From NCBI RefSeq assembly GCF_016429065.1, contig NZ_JAELTX010000035.1, positions 1 through 42,927 on the forward strand: DNA of 42,927 nt, read 5' to 3'. Position numbers and translations under genes: made by a program. Of this stretch, positions 7,322 through 15,169 are shown piece by piece. Within the stretch, counting starts at the first letter, position 1; the number at the start of each line of letters is the position of its first letter. The notes beneath the pieces were generated by a model, which saw only the letters and a program-made list of their open reading frames with translations, was not told the DNA's origin and did not search any database. Source of the DNA: Pedobacter sp. ASV17. Lineage in GTDB: Bacteria > Bacteroidota > Bacteroidia > Sphingobacteriales > Sphingobacteriaceae.

Positions 7322-8524
7322 TCACTCAAATAAATTCAACTGATTGCTTGGCCTTTTGGCTTTGCCGAAAACGGTTCTACCACCGTACTTCCAAGAATCT
7401 GCTCTTTCCTTTGCAATCACTGCATCCAAATTACCATTGGGGATAAAATCTCTTTCAACTCGGGCAGCAATTTGAGAAAGTGATTTGATGGCTTCGGCTT
7501 TATCTGAGTTCCCTATTTTCGATTTTTTGATGGCATCGTTTAGGGTTTTAATGGTTTCATCATACACATCAACAGGAACAGGGAACGGATGGCCGTCTTT
7601 ACCGCCATTGGCAAACGAAAACCTAGCAGGGTCTTTAAAGCGTGAGGGTGCTCCATAAATCACTTCGCTCACCAATGCTAGCGACTGTAACGTTCGTGGT
7701 CCTAAGCCTTCCAAAAGCAGCAGTTCGTCGAAATTAGAAATGTTGTTGTTTTGAGCCAGCCAAAGAATAGAGCCCAAACGTTTTAAATCAACGTCTTTAG
7801 CCTGCACATCGTGGTGTTTGGGCATCACCAATTTGCTGATTTCTGCCAACATTTTTTTTGGAGGTTCTGCCATCATTTCCAGCATCGATGTTTTAAGTGG
7901 TTGTGCTTTCTTATCGGTAAGGTTTAATATTTTTCCCTGGTTTTCGCCATAAATAAAAGTATGGGGAGCTTCGGTAAAGGATTGCACATTGGCCGAATGC
8001 CAGTGGTAACGTCTGGCGGTTGAAGTCGCATCGCTCATGCCCTGTTGCACGACGGTCCAATTCCCTTCGGTACTTACGATAAAATTATGCTGATAAAGCT
8101 GGAAGCCATCTTGGATCGCGGTGTTGTCTACCTTTGCAGAGAGTTTGCTACTACGTACCAAGTTGTCGCTGTCTAGCCCGTTGAGCTGAGCAAATTTAGT
8201 CAGTTCAGTAGGTGTTTCTCTAGAAAATTTTCCTTTGCCTCCACAAACGTATAAACCAAAAGTAGCGGCATTTGGATTGATAGCTTTTTTTAGTGCGCCC
8301 ATTACCGAAGTAGTAATGCCCGACGAATGCCAGTCCATGCCCATTACAGCGCCAAGACTTTGAAACCAAAAAGGACTGCTCATTCGGCTCAAGAAGTCAT
8401 CTTTGCCCTTATTTGCTAAAATTTGTTCGGTAATTGCCAAGCCCAATTTGGCCATGCGCTCTGCCAGCCAAGGTGGAACGGCTCCGTAATGTAAAGGTAA
8501 ATCGGCAACTCCTGTTCTTTTCAT
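7322..8524 (-). CDS. DUF763 protein with C-terminal clamp-binding-like motif
   Basis: A 400-residue member of the uncharacterised DUF763 family, recognised by the start MKRTGVADLPLHYGAVPPWL and the conserved GPRTLQSLALVSEVIYG...RFKDPARFSFANGGKDG block. The segment LLLLEGLGPRTLQSLALV looks like a helix-hairpin-helix DNA-binding element (about residues 268-285). HHDVQAKDVDLKRL before it is also typical. The protein ends ...SNQLNLFE: QLNLF (395-399) fits the bacterial beta-sliding-clamp-binding consensus QL[SD]LF-type peptides. No catalytic motif is assigned. Together these suggest a DNA-maintenance role, but this is inference. A repeat hairpin and a lipoprotein gene lie upstream on the same strand. 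Confidence 0.88.
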   Translation of the reverse strand: MKRTGVADLPLHYGAVPPWLAERMAKLGLAITEQILANKGKDDFLSRMSSPFWFQSLGAVMGMDWHSSGITTSVMGALKKAINPNAATFGLYVCGGKGKFSRETPTELTKFAQLNGLDSDNLVRSSKLSAKVDNTAIQDGFQLYQHNFIVSTEGNWTVVQQGMSDATSTARRYHWHSANVQSFTEAPHTFIYGENQGKILNLTDKKAQPLKTSMLEMMAEPPKKMLAEISKLVMPKHHDVQAKDVDLKRLGSILWLAQNNNISNFDELLLLEGLGPRTLQSLALVSEVIYGAPSRFKDPARFSFANGGKDGHPFPVPVDVYDETIKTLNDAIKKSKIGNSDKAEAIKSLSQIAARVERDFIPNGNLDAVIAKERADSWKYGGRTVFGKAKRPSNQLNLFE

Positions 8525-8603
8525 TTGCTAACAAATTTAGCAAAAAATAAAACAAAAGCACTAGCTTATTTAGTAAAGCTTTTATAAGGAATGAAAAACA
8601 ATA

Positions 8604-8651
8604 AAACCTCACAGGTTTATTAGCATCATGTCTATTAAACCTATGAGGTTT
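8604..8651. repeat. Inverted repeat / probable terminator
   Basis: AAACCTCACAGGTTTA (8604-8619) pairs with TAAACCTATGAGGTTT (8636-8651), 15 of 16 positions. It sits 18 nt after the stop of the serine-hydrolase gene on the minus strand and so is a plausible terminator. Each arm is also internally near-palindromic (AACCTCA..AGGTT), resembling the dispersed hairpins common in this lineage. Confidence 0.75.
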
Positions 8652-8669
8652 GGTGATTAGGAAAGGGCC

Positions 8670-9905
8670 TTAATCCTCATCAGTACCTGGCGCAGAACCA
8701 GAACCTGTATAAGCTCCCTTACGGATGATTGGCATTTTCAAATATTTGTAAAGCTCATCTAAGTGCATTAAACTTCCATTGGTAAGGTTGCCCAAAAAGA
8801 TGACCACAATATCCTTGTCCAGATCTCGCACGTAAATGTGGCGGAAACCATGCCACCAGCCCGTGTGATAAACCACTTTGTCCATGCCTTTGCCATCAAA
8901 CATGCGCCAGCCATAGCCATAGTTGAAATGACCGTTTACAGGTTTGTTACGACCTACGTAAGCAGAATCTAAAGAAACATTTTTAACTAGACGTTCGTTG
9001 CGCAGGTACTTATCATAAAGCACTAAATCATGAAGTGTGCTGTAAATCCCTTTATCGCCAACAGGGCCGTCTAAGAAATTTTGTACTACAGAGTATCTAA
9101 AGCTATTTCGGTCGTGACCAACTACATCCACAGGAATTTTATCGTATTCAGCTTTGGAGTAAACATGCGTGTTTTTCATTCCCGCTGGTTTGAAGATATG
9201 CTCCATCATGTATTGCGAATAGCGCATGCCGCTCACCTTTTCGATAATGGCGCCCAATACCATATAGTTGGAATTGTTGTAATGAAAGACCTTATCGGGC
9301 TTAGTGTAAGGATTTGGTTTTTTATCGGCAATTACCTGCATCACTTCCTGATTGGTAATCCCTTTTTTCATATCCTTTTTTTCCTTGCGCCAAATGTCGT
9401 CGATGAAATAAACGTAGTTCATCATGCCGCTGCGGTGTGGAAGCAAAAGTCTCACTGTAATTCCATCATAAGGAAAGTTAGGGAAGAACTTTTTCACATT
9501 GTCGTCCAAGCTTAATTTGCCCGCTTCCACCAACTGCATAATTGCCGTACCAGTAAAGGTTTTGGTAATGGATGCTAATTCAAATTCTGAATTTATTTTT
9601 AAGCTATCGCGATGAAGGTAATCGGCCCAGCCCTTAGCGCCTTCGTAGATGATTTTGCCTTTTTTGGCGACTAATACGTTTCCGTTGAAGGAGTATTTTT
9701 TGTGGAGGTTATTTACAAAATCAGCAATCCACTTATCTTCTTTTGTTTTATCGTAAACTAATAACAGGCTATCAGCTTTATCATCCTCGGGTTTCCTAAC
9801 TTTTTTGTCTTCTGCGGTTTTCTTTTCTTTTTCCTCTTTGCTGGTGCAAGCATTTAACGTAAATATGGATAAAGTTATAGCGGTTAGTAGTATTTTAAAT
9901 TTCAT
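8670..9905 (-). CDS. Beta-lactamase-family serine hydrolase lipoprotein
   Basis: A 411-residue class C beta-lactamase/penicillin-binding-protein-like hydrolase. Residues 1-20 form a lipoprotein signal (LSIFTLNAC, Cys20), followed by a Lys/Glu-rich linker. Active-site motifs are S112-I-T-K115 (ELASITKTF), Y209-N-N211 (VFHYNNSNYMVLG) and H347-T-G349 (YHTGWW). The PHRSGMMNY motif replaces the common HTSG. It probably acts on peptidoglycan-derived or ester substrates at the periplasmic face of a membrane. A true beta-lactamase is less likely given the lipid anchor and the divergent motifs. It is monocistronic, with a hairpin downstream. Confidence 0.88.
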   Translation of the reverse strand: MKFKILLTAITLSIFTLNACTSKEEKEKKTAEDKKVRKPEDDKADSLLLVYDKTKEDKWIADFVNNLHKKYSFNGNVLVAKKGKIIYEGAKGWADYLHRDSLKINSEFELASITKTFTGTAIMQLVEAGKLSLDDNVKKFFPNFPYDGITVRLLLPHRSGMMNYVYFIDDIWRKEKKDMKKGITNQEVMQVIADKKPNPYTKPDKVFHYNNSNYMVLGAIIEKVSGMRYSQYMMEHIFKPAGMKNTHVYSKAEYDKIPVDVVGHDRNSFRYSVVQNFLDGPVGDKGIYSTLHDLVLYDKYLRNERLVKNVSLDSAYVGRNKPVNGHFNYGYGWRMFDGKGMDKVVYHTGWWHGFRHIYVRDLDKDIVVIFLGNLTNGSLMHLDELYKYLKMPIIRKGAYTGSGSAPGTDED

Positions 9906-10299
9906 TGATATGTGGCAATGTGGTTGTAAAAGCTGGAAAATTAAGCATTCTTAAAAACTTAACGGTAAAAGAGTTTTAAACATTGTTTTGCTTAGAGATT
10001 TTAAGCCGCAGAAGTACAAATGTTTTTTTCTGCTTTTAAAAATGTATGCCAGATTAAGATTGACAAAGTTGATGTAGTATAAGTTGTTAAATAAACCCGA
10101 TGGCAGCGGATGCTTCGACCAGGCTCAGCATGATAGATGTGAATGGTAGGGGCAAACAAAAAGATTGTAGTGTACGGCGGGGCTGTAACTCGCCAAAAGC
10201 TTGCTCCAATGTTTTTCTAATACTCATGTAACGTTTCTAAATAAATTTCCTTTAAGGTTCAAAAAGGTTAAATTTGGGCAAAAATAATTTTGTATTACC
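9906..10299. other. Intergenic spacer with repeat remnants and probable fumC promoter
   Basis: No credible gene is visible in these 394 bases between the divergent hydrolase and fumC genes. Bases 10110-10130 (GCTTCGACCAGGCTCAGCATG) belong to a widespread Bacteroidota repeat type, and a related form (CTTCGATAAACTCAGTGTGA) occurs at 42792-42811. TAAATTTG at 10269-10276 matches the -7 consensus and would give a leader of about 17 nt for fumC. No good TTTG lies at the expected upstream spacing. A second match, TAATTTTG at 10285-10292, would be almost leaderless. Confidence 0.5.
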
Positions 10300-11697
10300 A
10301 TGAGTTTTAGAATAGAACACGATACCATGGGCGAGGTACAAGTACCTGCCGACAAATACTGGGGCGCACAAACTGAACGCTCTAGAAACAATTTCAAAAT
10401 TGGACCTGAGGCTTCGATGCCTAAGGAAATCATCCATGCTTTTGGCTACCTGAAAAAAGCAGCGGCTTTGGCTAATAATGAATTGGGTGTGCTTTCTACG
10501 GAAAAAACTGAACTGATTGCTAAAGCTTGCGATGAGGTAATTGCAGGTAAATTAGACGACCAATTTCCATTGGTAATTTGGCAAACAGGTTCGGGTACGC
10601 AAAGTAATATGAACGGTAACGAGGTGATTGCTAACCGTGGTCACGTGATTGGTGGAGGTAATTTGTTGGATGAGCCAAAATCGTTGCACCCGAATGATGA
10701 CGTGAACAAATCGCAATCGTCAAACGATACTTACCCAACGGCTATGCACATTGCAGCTTATAAACAAGCGGTTGAAGTAACGGTACCAGGCATTGAGAAA
10801 TTACGTGATACCTTGGCAGCAAAAGCCGAAGGTTGGGGCGATATCGTAAAAACAGGTCGTACGCACTTTATGGATGCTACGCCATTGACTTTAAAGCAAG
10901 AGTTTTCTGGGTATGTACAACAACTAAACAATGGTTTAAGAGCCATTAAAAATGCTTTGGAAATGATTGCTGAGTTAGCACTTGGTGGCACTGCGGTAGG
11001 TACGGGCTTAAATACACCCAAAGGTTATGATGTGTTGGTAGCCAAAAAAATCGCTGATTTAACAGGTTTACCTTTTGTAACTGCTCCTAATAAATTTGAG
11101 GCTTTGGCAGCTCACGATGCCATGGTAGAGCTTTCGGGCGCTTACAAACGTGTTGCGGTTTCGTTGATGAAAATTGCGAACGATATTCGTATGTTAAGCT
11201 CAGGCCCACGTTGTGGTATTGGCGAAATTGTTATTCCTGATAACGAGCCAGGTTCATCTATTATGCCAGGTAAGGTTAATCCAACACAGCCAGAAGCTTT
11301 GACCATGGTTTGTGCTCAGGTAATGGGTAATGATGTGGCAGTGAGCATTGGTGCTAGCAACGGACATTTTGAGCTGAACGTTTTTAAACCAGTAATTGCC
11401 GCAAACGTATTGCAAAGCGGTCGTTTAATTGGCGATGCTTGCGTTTCTTTCAACGATAAGTGTGCGGAAGGTATTGAACCAAATCGTCCAGTAATTAAAC
11501 AACACATGGAAAACTCATTGATGTTGGTTACTGCTTTGAACCCTCACATTGGTTACGAAAACGCAGCAAAAATTGCTAAAAAAGCACATAAAGAGAATAA
11601 AACATTAAGAGAAGCCGCTATTGAACTTGGTTTGTTAACTGATGAGCAGTTTACTGCTTGGGTGAAACCAGAGGATATGGTTGGTAGCTTAAAATAA
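10300..11697 (+). CDS. fumC: Class II fumarate hydratase
   Basis: Iron-independent fumarase interconverting fumarate and L-malate in the TCA cycle, a cytosolic homotetramer. The 465 residues are full length and start [20 protein letters not shown]. The substrate-site segment [18 protein letters not shown], the [13 protein letters not shown] catalytic-histidine loop and the family signature [16 protein letters not shown] (the mobile SS loop) are all present. A lipoprotein gene follows after 42 nt and may be co-transcribed. Confidence 0.97.
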   Translation: MSFRIEHDTMGEVQVPADKYWGAQTERSRNNFKIGPEASMPKEIIHAFGYLKKAAALANNELGVLSTEKTELIAKACDEVIAGKLDDQFPLVIWQTGSGTQSNMNGNEVIANRGHVIGGGNLLDEPKSLHPNDDVNKSQSSNDTYPTAMHIAAYKQAVEVTVPGIEKLRDTLAAKAEGWGDIVKTGRTHFMDATPLTLKQEFSGYVQQLNNGLRAIKNALEMIAELALGGTAVGTGLNTPKGYDVLVAKKIADLTGLPFVTAPNKFEALAAHDAMVELSGAYKRVAVSLMKIANDIRMLSSGPRCGIGEIVIPDNEPGSSIMPGKVNPTQPEALTMVCAQVMGNDVAVSIGASNGHFELNVFKPVIAANVLQSGRLIGDACVSFNDKCAEGIEPNRPVIKQHMENSLMLVTALNPHIGYENAAKIAKKAHKENKTLREAAIELGLLTDEQFTAWVKPEDMVGSLK

Positions 11698-11699
11698 TA

Positions 11700-11793
11700 A
11701 AGTGTAAAGGTTGAAAGTTAAAAGTTTAATGTTGATGCAATGATGAATAAAAAGGGCCTTTACTTTTTGCTTTTTACTTTCAACTTTTTACTT
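11700..11793. repeat. Imperfect inverted repeat spanning the lipoprotein start codon
   Basis: AAGTGTAAAGGTTGAAAGTTAAAAG (11700-11724) is nearly the reverse complement of the 24 bases at 11770-11793 (three or four differences). The ATG pair at 11740-11745 lies in the loop and the right arm encodes the hydrophobic core of the signal peptide. It could be a fold that affects translation or a decayed repeat recruited as signal-peptide sequence. Confidence 0.6.
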
Positions 11794-12249
11794 CTTGTGG
11801 TTTCCTGTTCCCGCCTACCCAATGTACAAGGAAAGGGCGAAACTTTTCTTCAAGGGGTTTGGAACCAAGATAGCGTTGGCAATAAAGCGCAAATGCAATC
11901 GTACACCCAGCATAAATTCAGATTTACCTGTGATTCGTTTTATGTAGACTTGGTGACCCATTCTAAAGTAAATTACTACGAAGAAGATTGCTTTAACAAT
12001 GGCGAGTGGAAGGAATATGCGAAAGGAACTTATCAGGTACGTAATGATACCTTAATGTTGATTGGCGATTTTACCAAGGCAAATTATAAACAAAAGGTTT
12101 CGGGCTGTTACCGCCACGGAAGGTATTTAATTAACTTTAAGGTAAAGTCGTGGAATGCTGAGCAATTGCAATTGGAAAACCTGAGCGACCAAACAGAAGT
12201 AAAACTTAATTTAAAAGAGAAAATAACCTGCGTCCAAAAGGCGCTTTAA
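11740..12249 (+). CDS. Hypothetical lipoprotein downstream of fumC
   Basis: A 169-residue exported protein. A hydrophobic stretch (YFLLFTFNFLLLVV) ends in a lipobox LVVSC (Cys23), so it is predicted to be lipid-anchored in the envelope. The mature part has features of a small beta-sandwich (KFRFTCDSFYVDL, KGTYQVRNDTLMLIGDF) and four further cysteines that could pair after export. No enzymatic motif is visible. ATGs at 11740 and 11743 are equally possible starts. It lies 42 nt behind fumC and 57 nt before the nuclease gene. The function is not recognised. Confidence 0.75.
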   Translation: MMNKKGLYFLLFTFNFLLLVVSCSRLPNVQGKGETFLQGVWNQDSVGNKAQMQSYTQHKFRFTCDSFYVDLVTHSKVNYYEEDCFNNGEWKEYAKGTYQVRNDTLMLIGDFTKANYKQKVSGCYRHGRYLINFKVKSWNAEQLQLENLSDQTEVKLNLKEKITCVQKAL

Positions 12250-12306
12250 TAGTCCGAAAAAGTCGGGGAGTCCGAAAGGCGGAGTATTCACTCATTCAAA
12301 ATCAAA

Positions 12307-13098
12307 ATGAAAAATTTAAAAAGATTAATCTTAGCATTTGCCTTTATTTATACTCCTATTGCGGCTAACGCTTGGGGTGTTTTAGGTCACCGTATTGTGG
12401 GTGAAGTTGCCGATAGCTATTTGAGCGCTAATGCGCGTAAAGCCATTAAGCAAATTTTAGGTAACGAAACCTTGGCCATGAGCGCTAACTGGGCTGATTT
12501 CATTAAATCGGACACGAGCTACAGGTATTTGAACAACTGGCATTATGTAAACTTGCCAGAAGGTTTGGATAAAGCGGGCATGAGCAACTATTTAGATGGC
12601 TTTAAAGATGCGAACATCTACAGCAAGACCAACGAGATGATTGCTTTGTTGAAGGACCCTAAAACTCCAGCAGAGAAAAAAGTATTTGCCATGCGTTTAT
12701 TAGTTCACTTAATTGGTGATATGCACCAACCTATGCACACCGCGAGAAAAGAGGATTTGGGTGGCAACAGAATTTCGGTAATGTGGTTTGGTCAAAAATC
12801 TAACTTGCACAGGGTTTGGGATGAGCAGTTAATTGATTTCCAACAATTGAGCTATACGGAATATACCAAAGCCATCAACTTTGCTACACCGCAACAATTA
12901 GCACAATGGAATAAAGCTACGTTGAAAGATTGTATTTTCGAATCGTACCAAGTATGCAATAAAATTTACGCAACAGGTATTAAAAATGATGACAAATTGA
13001 GCTATAACTACAATTTTGATTGGATTGGTACTGTAAATGAGCAATTGCTAAAAGGCGGTGTTCGCTTGGCAAACATTTTAAATGAAATTTATAAATAA
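12307..13098 (+). CDS. S1/P1-type zinc nuclease (secreted)
   Basis: A 263-residue member of the S1/P1 nuclease family, which cleaves single-stranded DNA/RNA and 3'-nucleotides using three zinc ions. The signal peptide ends at ANA, so the mature protein begins WGVLGHR, placing the N-terminal Trp metal ligand at residue 23 and His28 close by. Further ligands are visible in SANWADF, WHYVNLP, HLIGDMHQPMH and LHRVWDEQLI. It is probably periplasmic or secreted and scavenges nucleotides or phosphate. The 5' spacer has two AGTCCGAAA copies (about 12251-12288) of another repeat type. Confidence 0.93.
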   Translation: MKNLKRLILAFAFIYTPIAANAWGVLGHRIVGEVADSYLSANARKAIKQILGNETLAMSANWADFIKSDTSYRYLNNWHYVNLPEGLDKAGMSNYLDGFKDANIYSKTNEMIALLKDPKTPAEKKVFAMRLLVHLIGDMHQPMHTARKEDLGGNRISVMWFGQKSNLHRVWDEQLIDFQQLSYTEYTKAINFATPQQLAQWNKATLKDCIFESYQVCNKIYATGIKNDDKLSYNYNFDWIGTVNEQLLKGGVRLANILNEIYK

Positions 13099-13182
13099 GA
13101 GGTTAATTGTTTAATTGCTGAAGCTCGATGAGTGTTCTTTAGTCTTTATTCTTTGCTCCTTAATCTTTATTTCCTCTCAAAA

Positions 13183-13620
13183 ATGAAAATATTAATGGTT
13201 TGTTTAGGCAATATTTGTCGCTCGCCTTTGGCACATGGCATATTGCAGCACTTGGCCGATAGTGAAAATTTAGGCTGGCAGGTGCATAGCGCTGGTACAG
13301 GAGGTTGGCACGTGGGCAATCCACCTGACCGAAGGAGCGTACTCGCTGCACGAAGCTTAGGCTATGATATTTCTGCGCAAAGGGCCAGACATTTTAACAA
13401 AGCCTTTTTTGATGAATATGACCATATTTTGGTGATGGACAGGAACAACCTAAGGGATGTACTGGATTTAGCAAAAACAGAAGAACATCGGCAAAAAGTA
13501 AGGTTGTTTTTGGTAGATGGTGAAGTGACCGACCCTTATTACGACAACGATTTATTTTTGCCAGTAAGCTTAGAGGTTGAGCAACGCTGCAAAGAAATAT
13601 TAAAGGAGCTACGTGGTTAG
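13183..13620 (+). CDS. Low-molecular-weight protein tyrosine phosphatase
   Basis: A 145-residue cysteine phosphatase with the P-loop C7-L-G-N-I-C-R13-S-P at the N-terminus and the general-acid loop DPYYDND. In bacteria such enzymes often dephosphorylate tyrosine kinases of polysaccharide export, but no kinase gene is nearby. The frame opens earlier at 13132, but that extension (FFSLYSLLLNLYFLSK) is encoded by pyrimidine-rich repeat-like sequence and the family starts at MKILMVCLGN, so 13183 is chosen. Its last 12 bases overlap the end of the convergent membrane-protein gene. Confidence 0.93.
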   Translation: MKILMVCLGNICRSPLAHGILQHLADSENLGWQVHSAGTGGWHVGNPPDRRSVLAARSLGYDISAQRARHFNKAFFDEYDHILVMDRNNLRDVLDLAKTEEHRQKVRLFLVDGEVTDPYYDNDLFLPVSLEVEQRCKEILKELRG

Positions 13621-14283
13621 CTCCTTTTTATTTTGGGTTAAATAAATGTAGTTGAACATGCAAAAAGTGGCGATGGCTCCAAAGCTATGCCATAAGAAAT
13701 GTGTGCCAAAACTTAACCATTCCCATTTATCCGCAATGCGGAAGGTAAGGGCTAAGGCAAAAGACAACAACGCGTAGCCAACCCACTTCCCTGCTTTCCA
13801 TTTGGTATAAATCAGGTATTTTAATACAGGAAGTAGCACCAGCAATGCCATTAGCGCATAGTTGATGTTTACAAAAAGATGGATATTATCCGCACTTAGC
13901 AAATTCCTGATAGAAAACTGTAGACCCACATAGCCCAACACCATTAATACCGCGTAATACCATCTAGTACTTTGAGCCAAAAAGTAAACTCCTGCCGAAA
14001 CACAAAGGAGCATAATGGGCATCCAATCCATCATGATAAAAACACTCCATTGCCTTAATGCATGGTAAACCGTGCCGCCAATGCCACCAATGTAAAGCAG
14101 TACGAGGCAATAGGTAAGGAAGGGATTCGATTTAAAATTTCCTTTCATTTTAATGGTCCAGTATAGGGCAATTATCAAAAAGAAACCAGAAGTAATGGCA
14201 TTAAGTGGCTCGGGAAAAAGCTGCGCCATGTTCGTTTCGGTATAGAGCATACCGCCGTCTGGCGGAAGTTGGTTAATAAGCAT
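13609..14283 (-). CDS. CREST-family (ceramidase-like) membrane hydrolase
   Basis: A 224-residue protein with about seven hydrophobic helices. It shows the alkaline ceramidase/CREST pattern: an N-terminal ETNMAQLFPEPLNAITSGFF (Glu16, Asn18, Asn28), GGTVYHAL (His74), IMMDWMPI (Asp86) and a last helix FGTHFLWHSFGA (His195, His199). In this superfamily three histidines and an aspartate form an intramembrane zinc amidase site, and all are present. Sphingobacteriaceae generally make sphingolipids, so ceramide or a related amide lipid is a plausible substrate. This is inference. The gene overlaps the convergent phosphatase gene by 12 bp. The start could also be the Met at codon 12. Confidence 0.75.
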   Translation of the reverse strand: MLINQLPPDGGMLYTETNMAQLFPEPLNAITSGFFLIIALYWTIKMKGNFKSNPFLTYCLVLLYIGGIGGTVYHALRQWSVFIMMDWMPIMLLCVSAGVYFLAQSTRWYYAVLMVLGYVGLQFSIRNLLSADNIHLFVNINYALMALLVLLPVLKYLIYTKWKAGKWVGYALLSFALALTFRIADKWEWLSFGTHFLWHSFGAIATFCMFNYIYLTQNKKELTT

Positions 14284-14376
14284 GTAGTCTTTTTTTTTGA
14301 ATAACGTGAAGATAATTGTTTTTGTTTTAGCTTAACTTTATGCTTTTATTAAGGAACACCTGACAAAACAAATTTC

Positions 14377-14922
14377 ATGGCTACACCAAAACTTTTTATG
14401 CTTTTATTGGGCTGCAAACCACAAGGCAGACATACAGAGCAGCATGATATCTTTTTCGCCATCGCAACAGAACTAAAAGAATTGGTACCTGCCATTAAGG
14501 AGTTTTGGCCCGAAGCAAATGGAAAGATTCATTTGGATGCTTACCGAGTCGTTAATCATGTAGATGGTTACCAGGTAAACGTTGTAGAGAAAGCAGCACA
14601 GGGAGAAGCAAATCAAAAGTTGTTCTTTTTGAATTTGGGAGGCTATCAAAGCAACGTGTTTGAAGAGATACATTACAAAATGTTAATGGTAGCAGCGGAT
14701 AAGGCAACGGCGACTGCCAGCGCTAAAAGTAGTCCCTTTTTTAAGCAGTATTTTAGCCCTCATATTGATGATAAATATGGCGTAGATGTGGACGATGTTT
14801 TTGATATCGAAGAAGTGCTACCTACAGCAATGAAACAAAAATATGCCATTCAGTTTACGAAAGTGGAAGCTTTGCCCGATGATGAAATGGTGCTGGGATA
14901 TATGCCCGTAGATAAGCTTTAA
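14377..14922 (+). CDS. DUF1543 domain protein
   Basis: A 181-residue cytosolic protein of the DUF1543 family, recognised by KLFMLLLGCKPQGRHTEQHDIFF at the N-terminus. The LFFLNLGGYQSNVFEEIHYKM segment that follows belongs to the same domain. Two similar halves may exist (DIFFAIATELKELVP and FEEIHYKMLMVAADK). No catalytic residues can be assigned and the function is unknown. No signal peptide. It is transcribed away from the CREST gene, with 93 nt between the two start codons. Confidence 0.85.
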   Translation: MATPKLFMLLLGCKPQGRHTEQHDIFFAIATELKELVPAIKEFWPEANGKIHLDAYRVVNHVDGYQVNVVEKAAQGEANQKLFFLNLGGYQSNVFEEIHYKMLMVAADKATATASAKSSPFFKQYFSPHIDDKYGVDVDDVFDIEEVLPTAMKQKYAIQFTKVEALPDDEMVLGYMPVDKL

Positions 14923-15016
14923 TCATTCGATTTCCTAAAAGGTTTTAATGAAAAAGCGGGTCAATGCATCCACACGGCCCGCCAAACTATTAAGGAATTA
15001 AGAAGTGCTTGTTTAT

Positions 15017-15128
15017 ATGTCAAACATAAGCGGCTTAGCGATTAAGGCGCATCAAGGTGTCGACAAAAAGCCTTTATCTATCGCCGAGTTTTTGTCACCC
15101 AAGCTTCACAACTTTTTCAGGGCTTAGC
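15017..15128 (+). other. Structured spacer with a 36-codon ORF upstream of the OYE gene
   Basis: The spacer between DUF1543 and the reductase has GGTGTCGACAAAAA (15056-15069) opposite TTTTTGTCACC (15089-15099), a stem of about 11 bp with a bulge. GGCTTAGC direct repeats lie on either side (15032-15039 and 15121-15128). An ATG at 15017 opens 36 codons (MSNISGLAIKAHQGVDKKPL...) ending at 15127. Either a leader structure or a short peptide is possible and neither is proven. It does not match the FMN riboswitch core. Confidence 0.35.
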
Positions 15129-15169
15129 AATTGGAGGTAATCTTCTTAAATTGCATTTAAAAGAAGTGT

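Noticed and set aside
9081..9515. 144-codon plus-strand ORF inside the serine-hydrolase gene
   Set aside because: It lies wholly antisense to a gene with clear active-site motifs, and its product is low-complexity with no recognisable domain.
13132..13182. Longer start for the tyrosine phosphatase
   Set aside because: The extra 17 residues are encoded by pyrimidine-rich repeat-like DNA and would bury the family's N-terminal P-loop strand.
14923..15169. FMN riboswitch upstream of the flavoenzyme gene
   Set aside because: The conserved FMN (RFN) core such as AGGGGCAGGG is absent, so only an undefined hairpin is reported.
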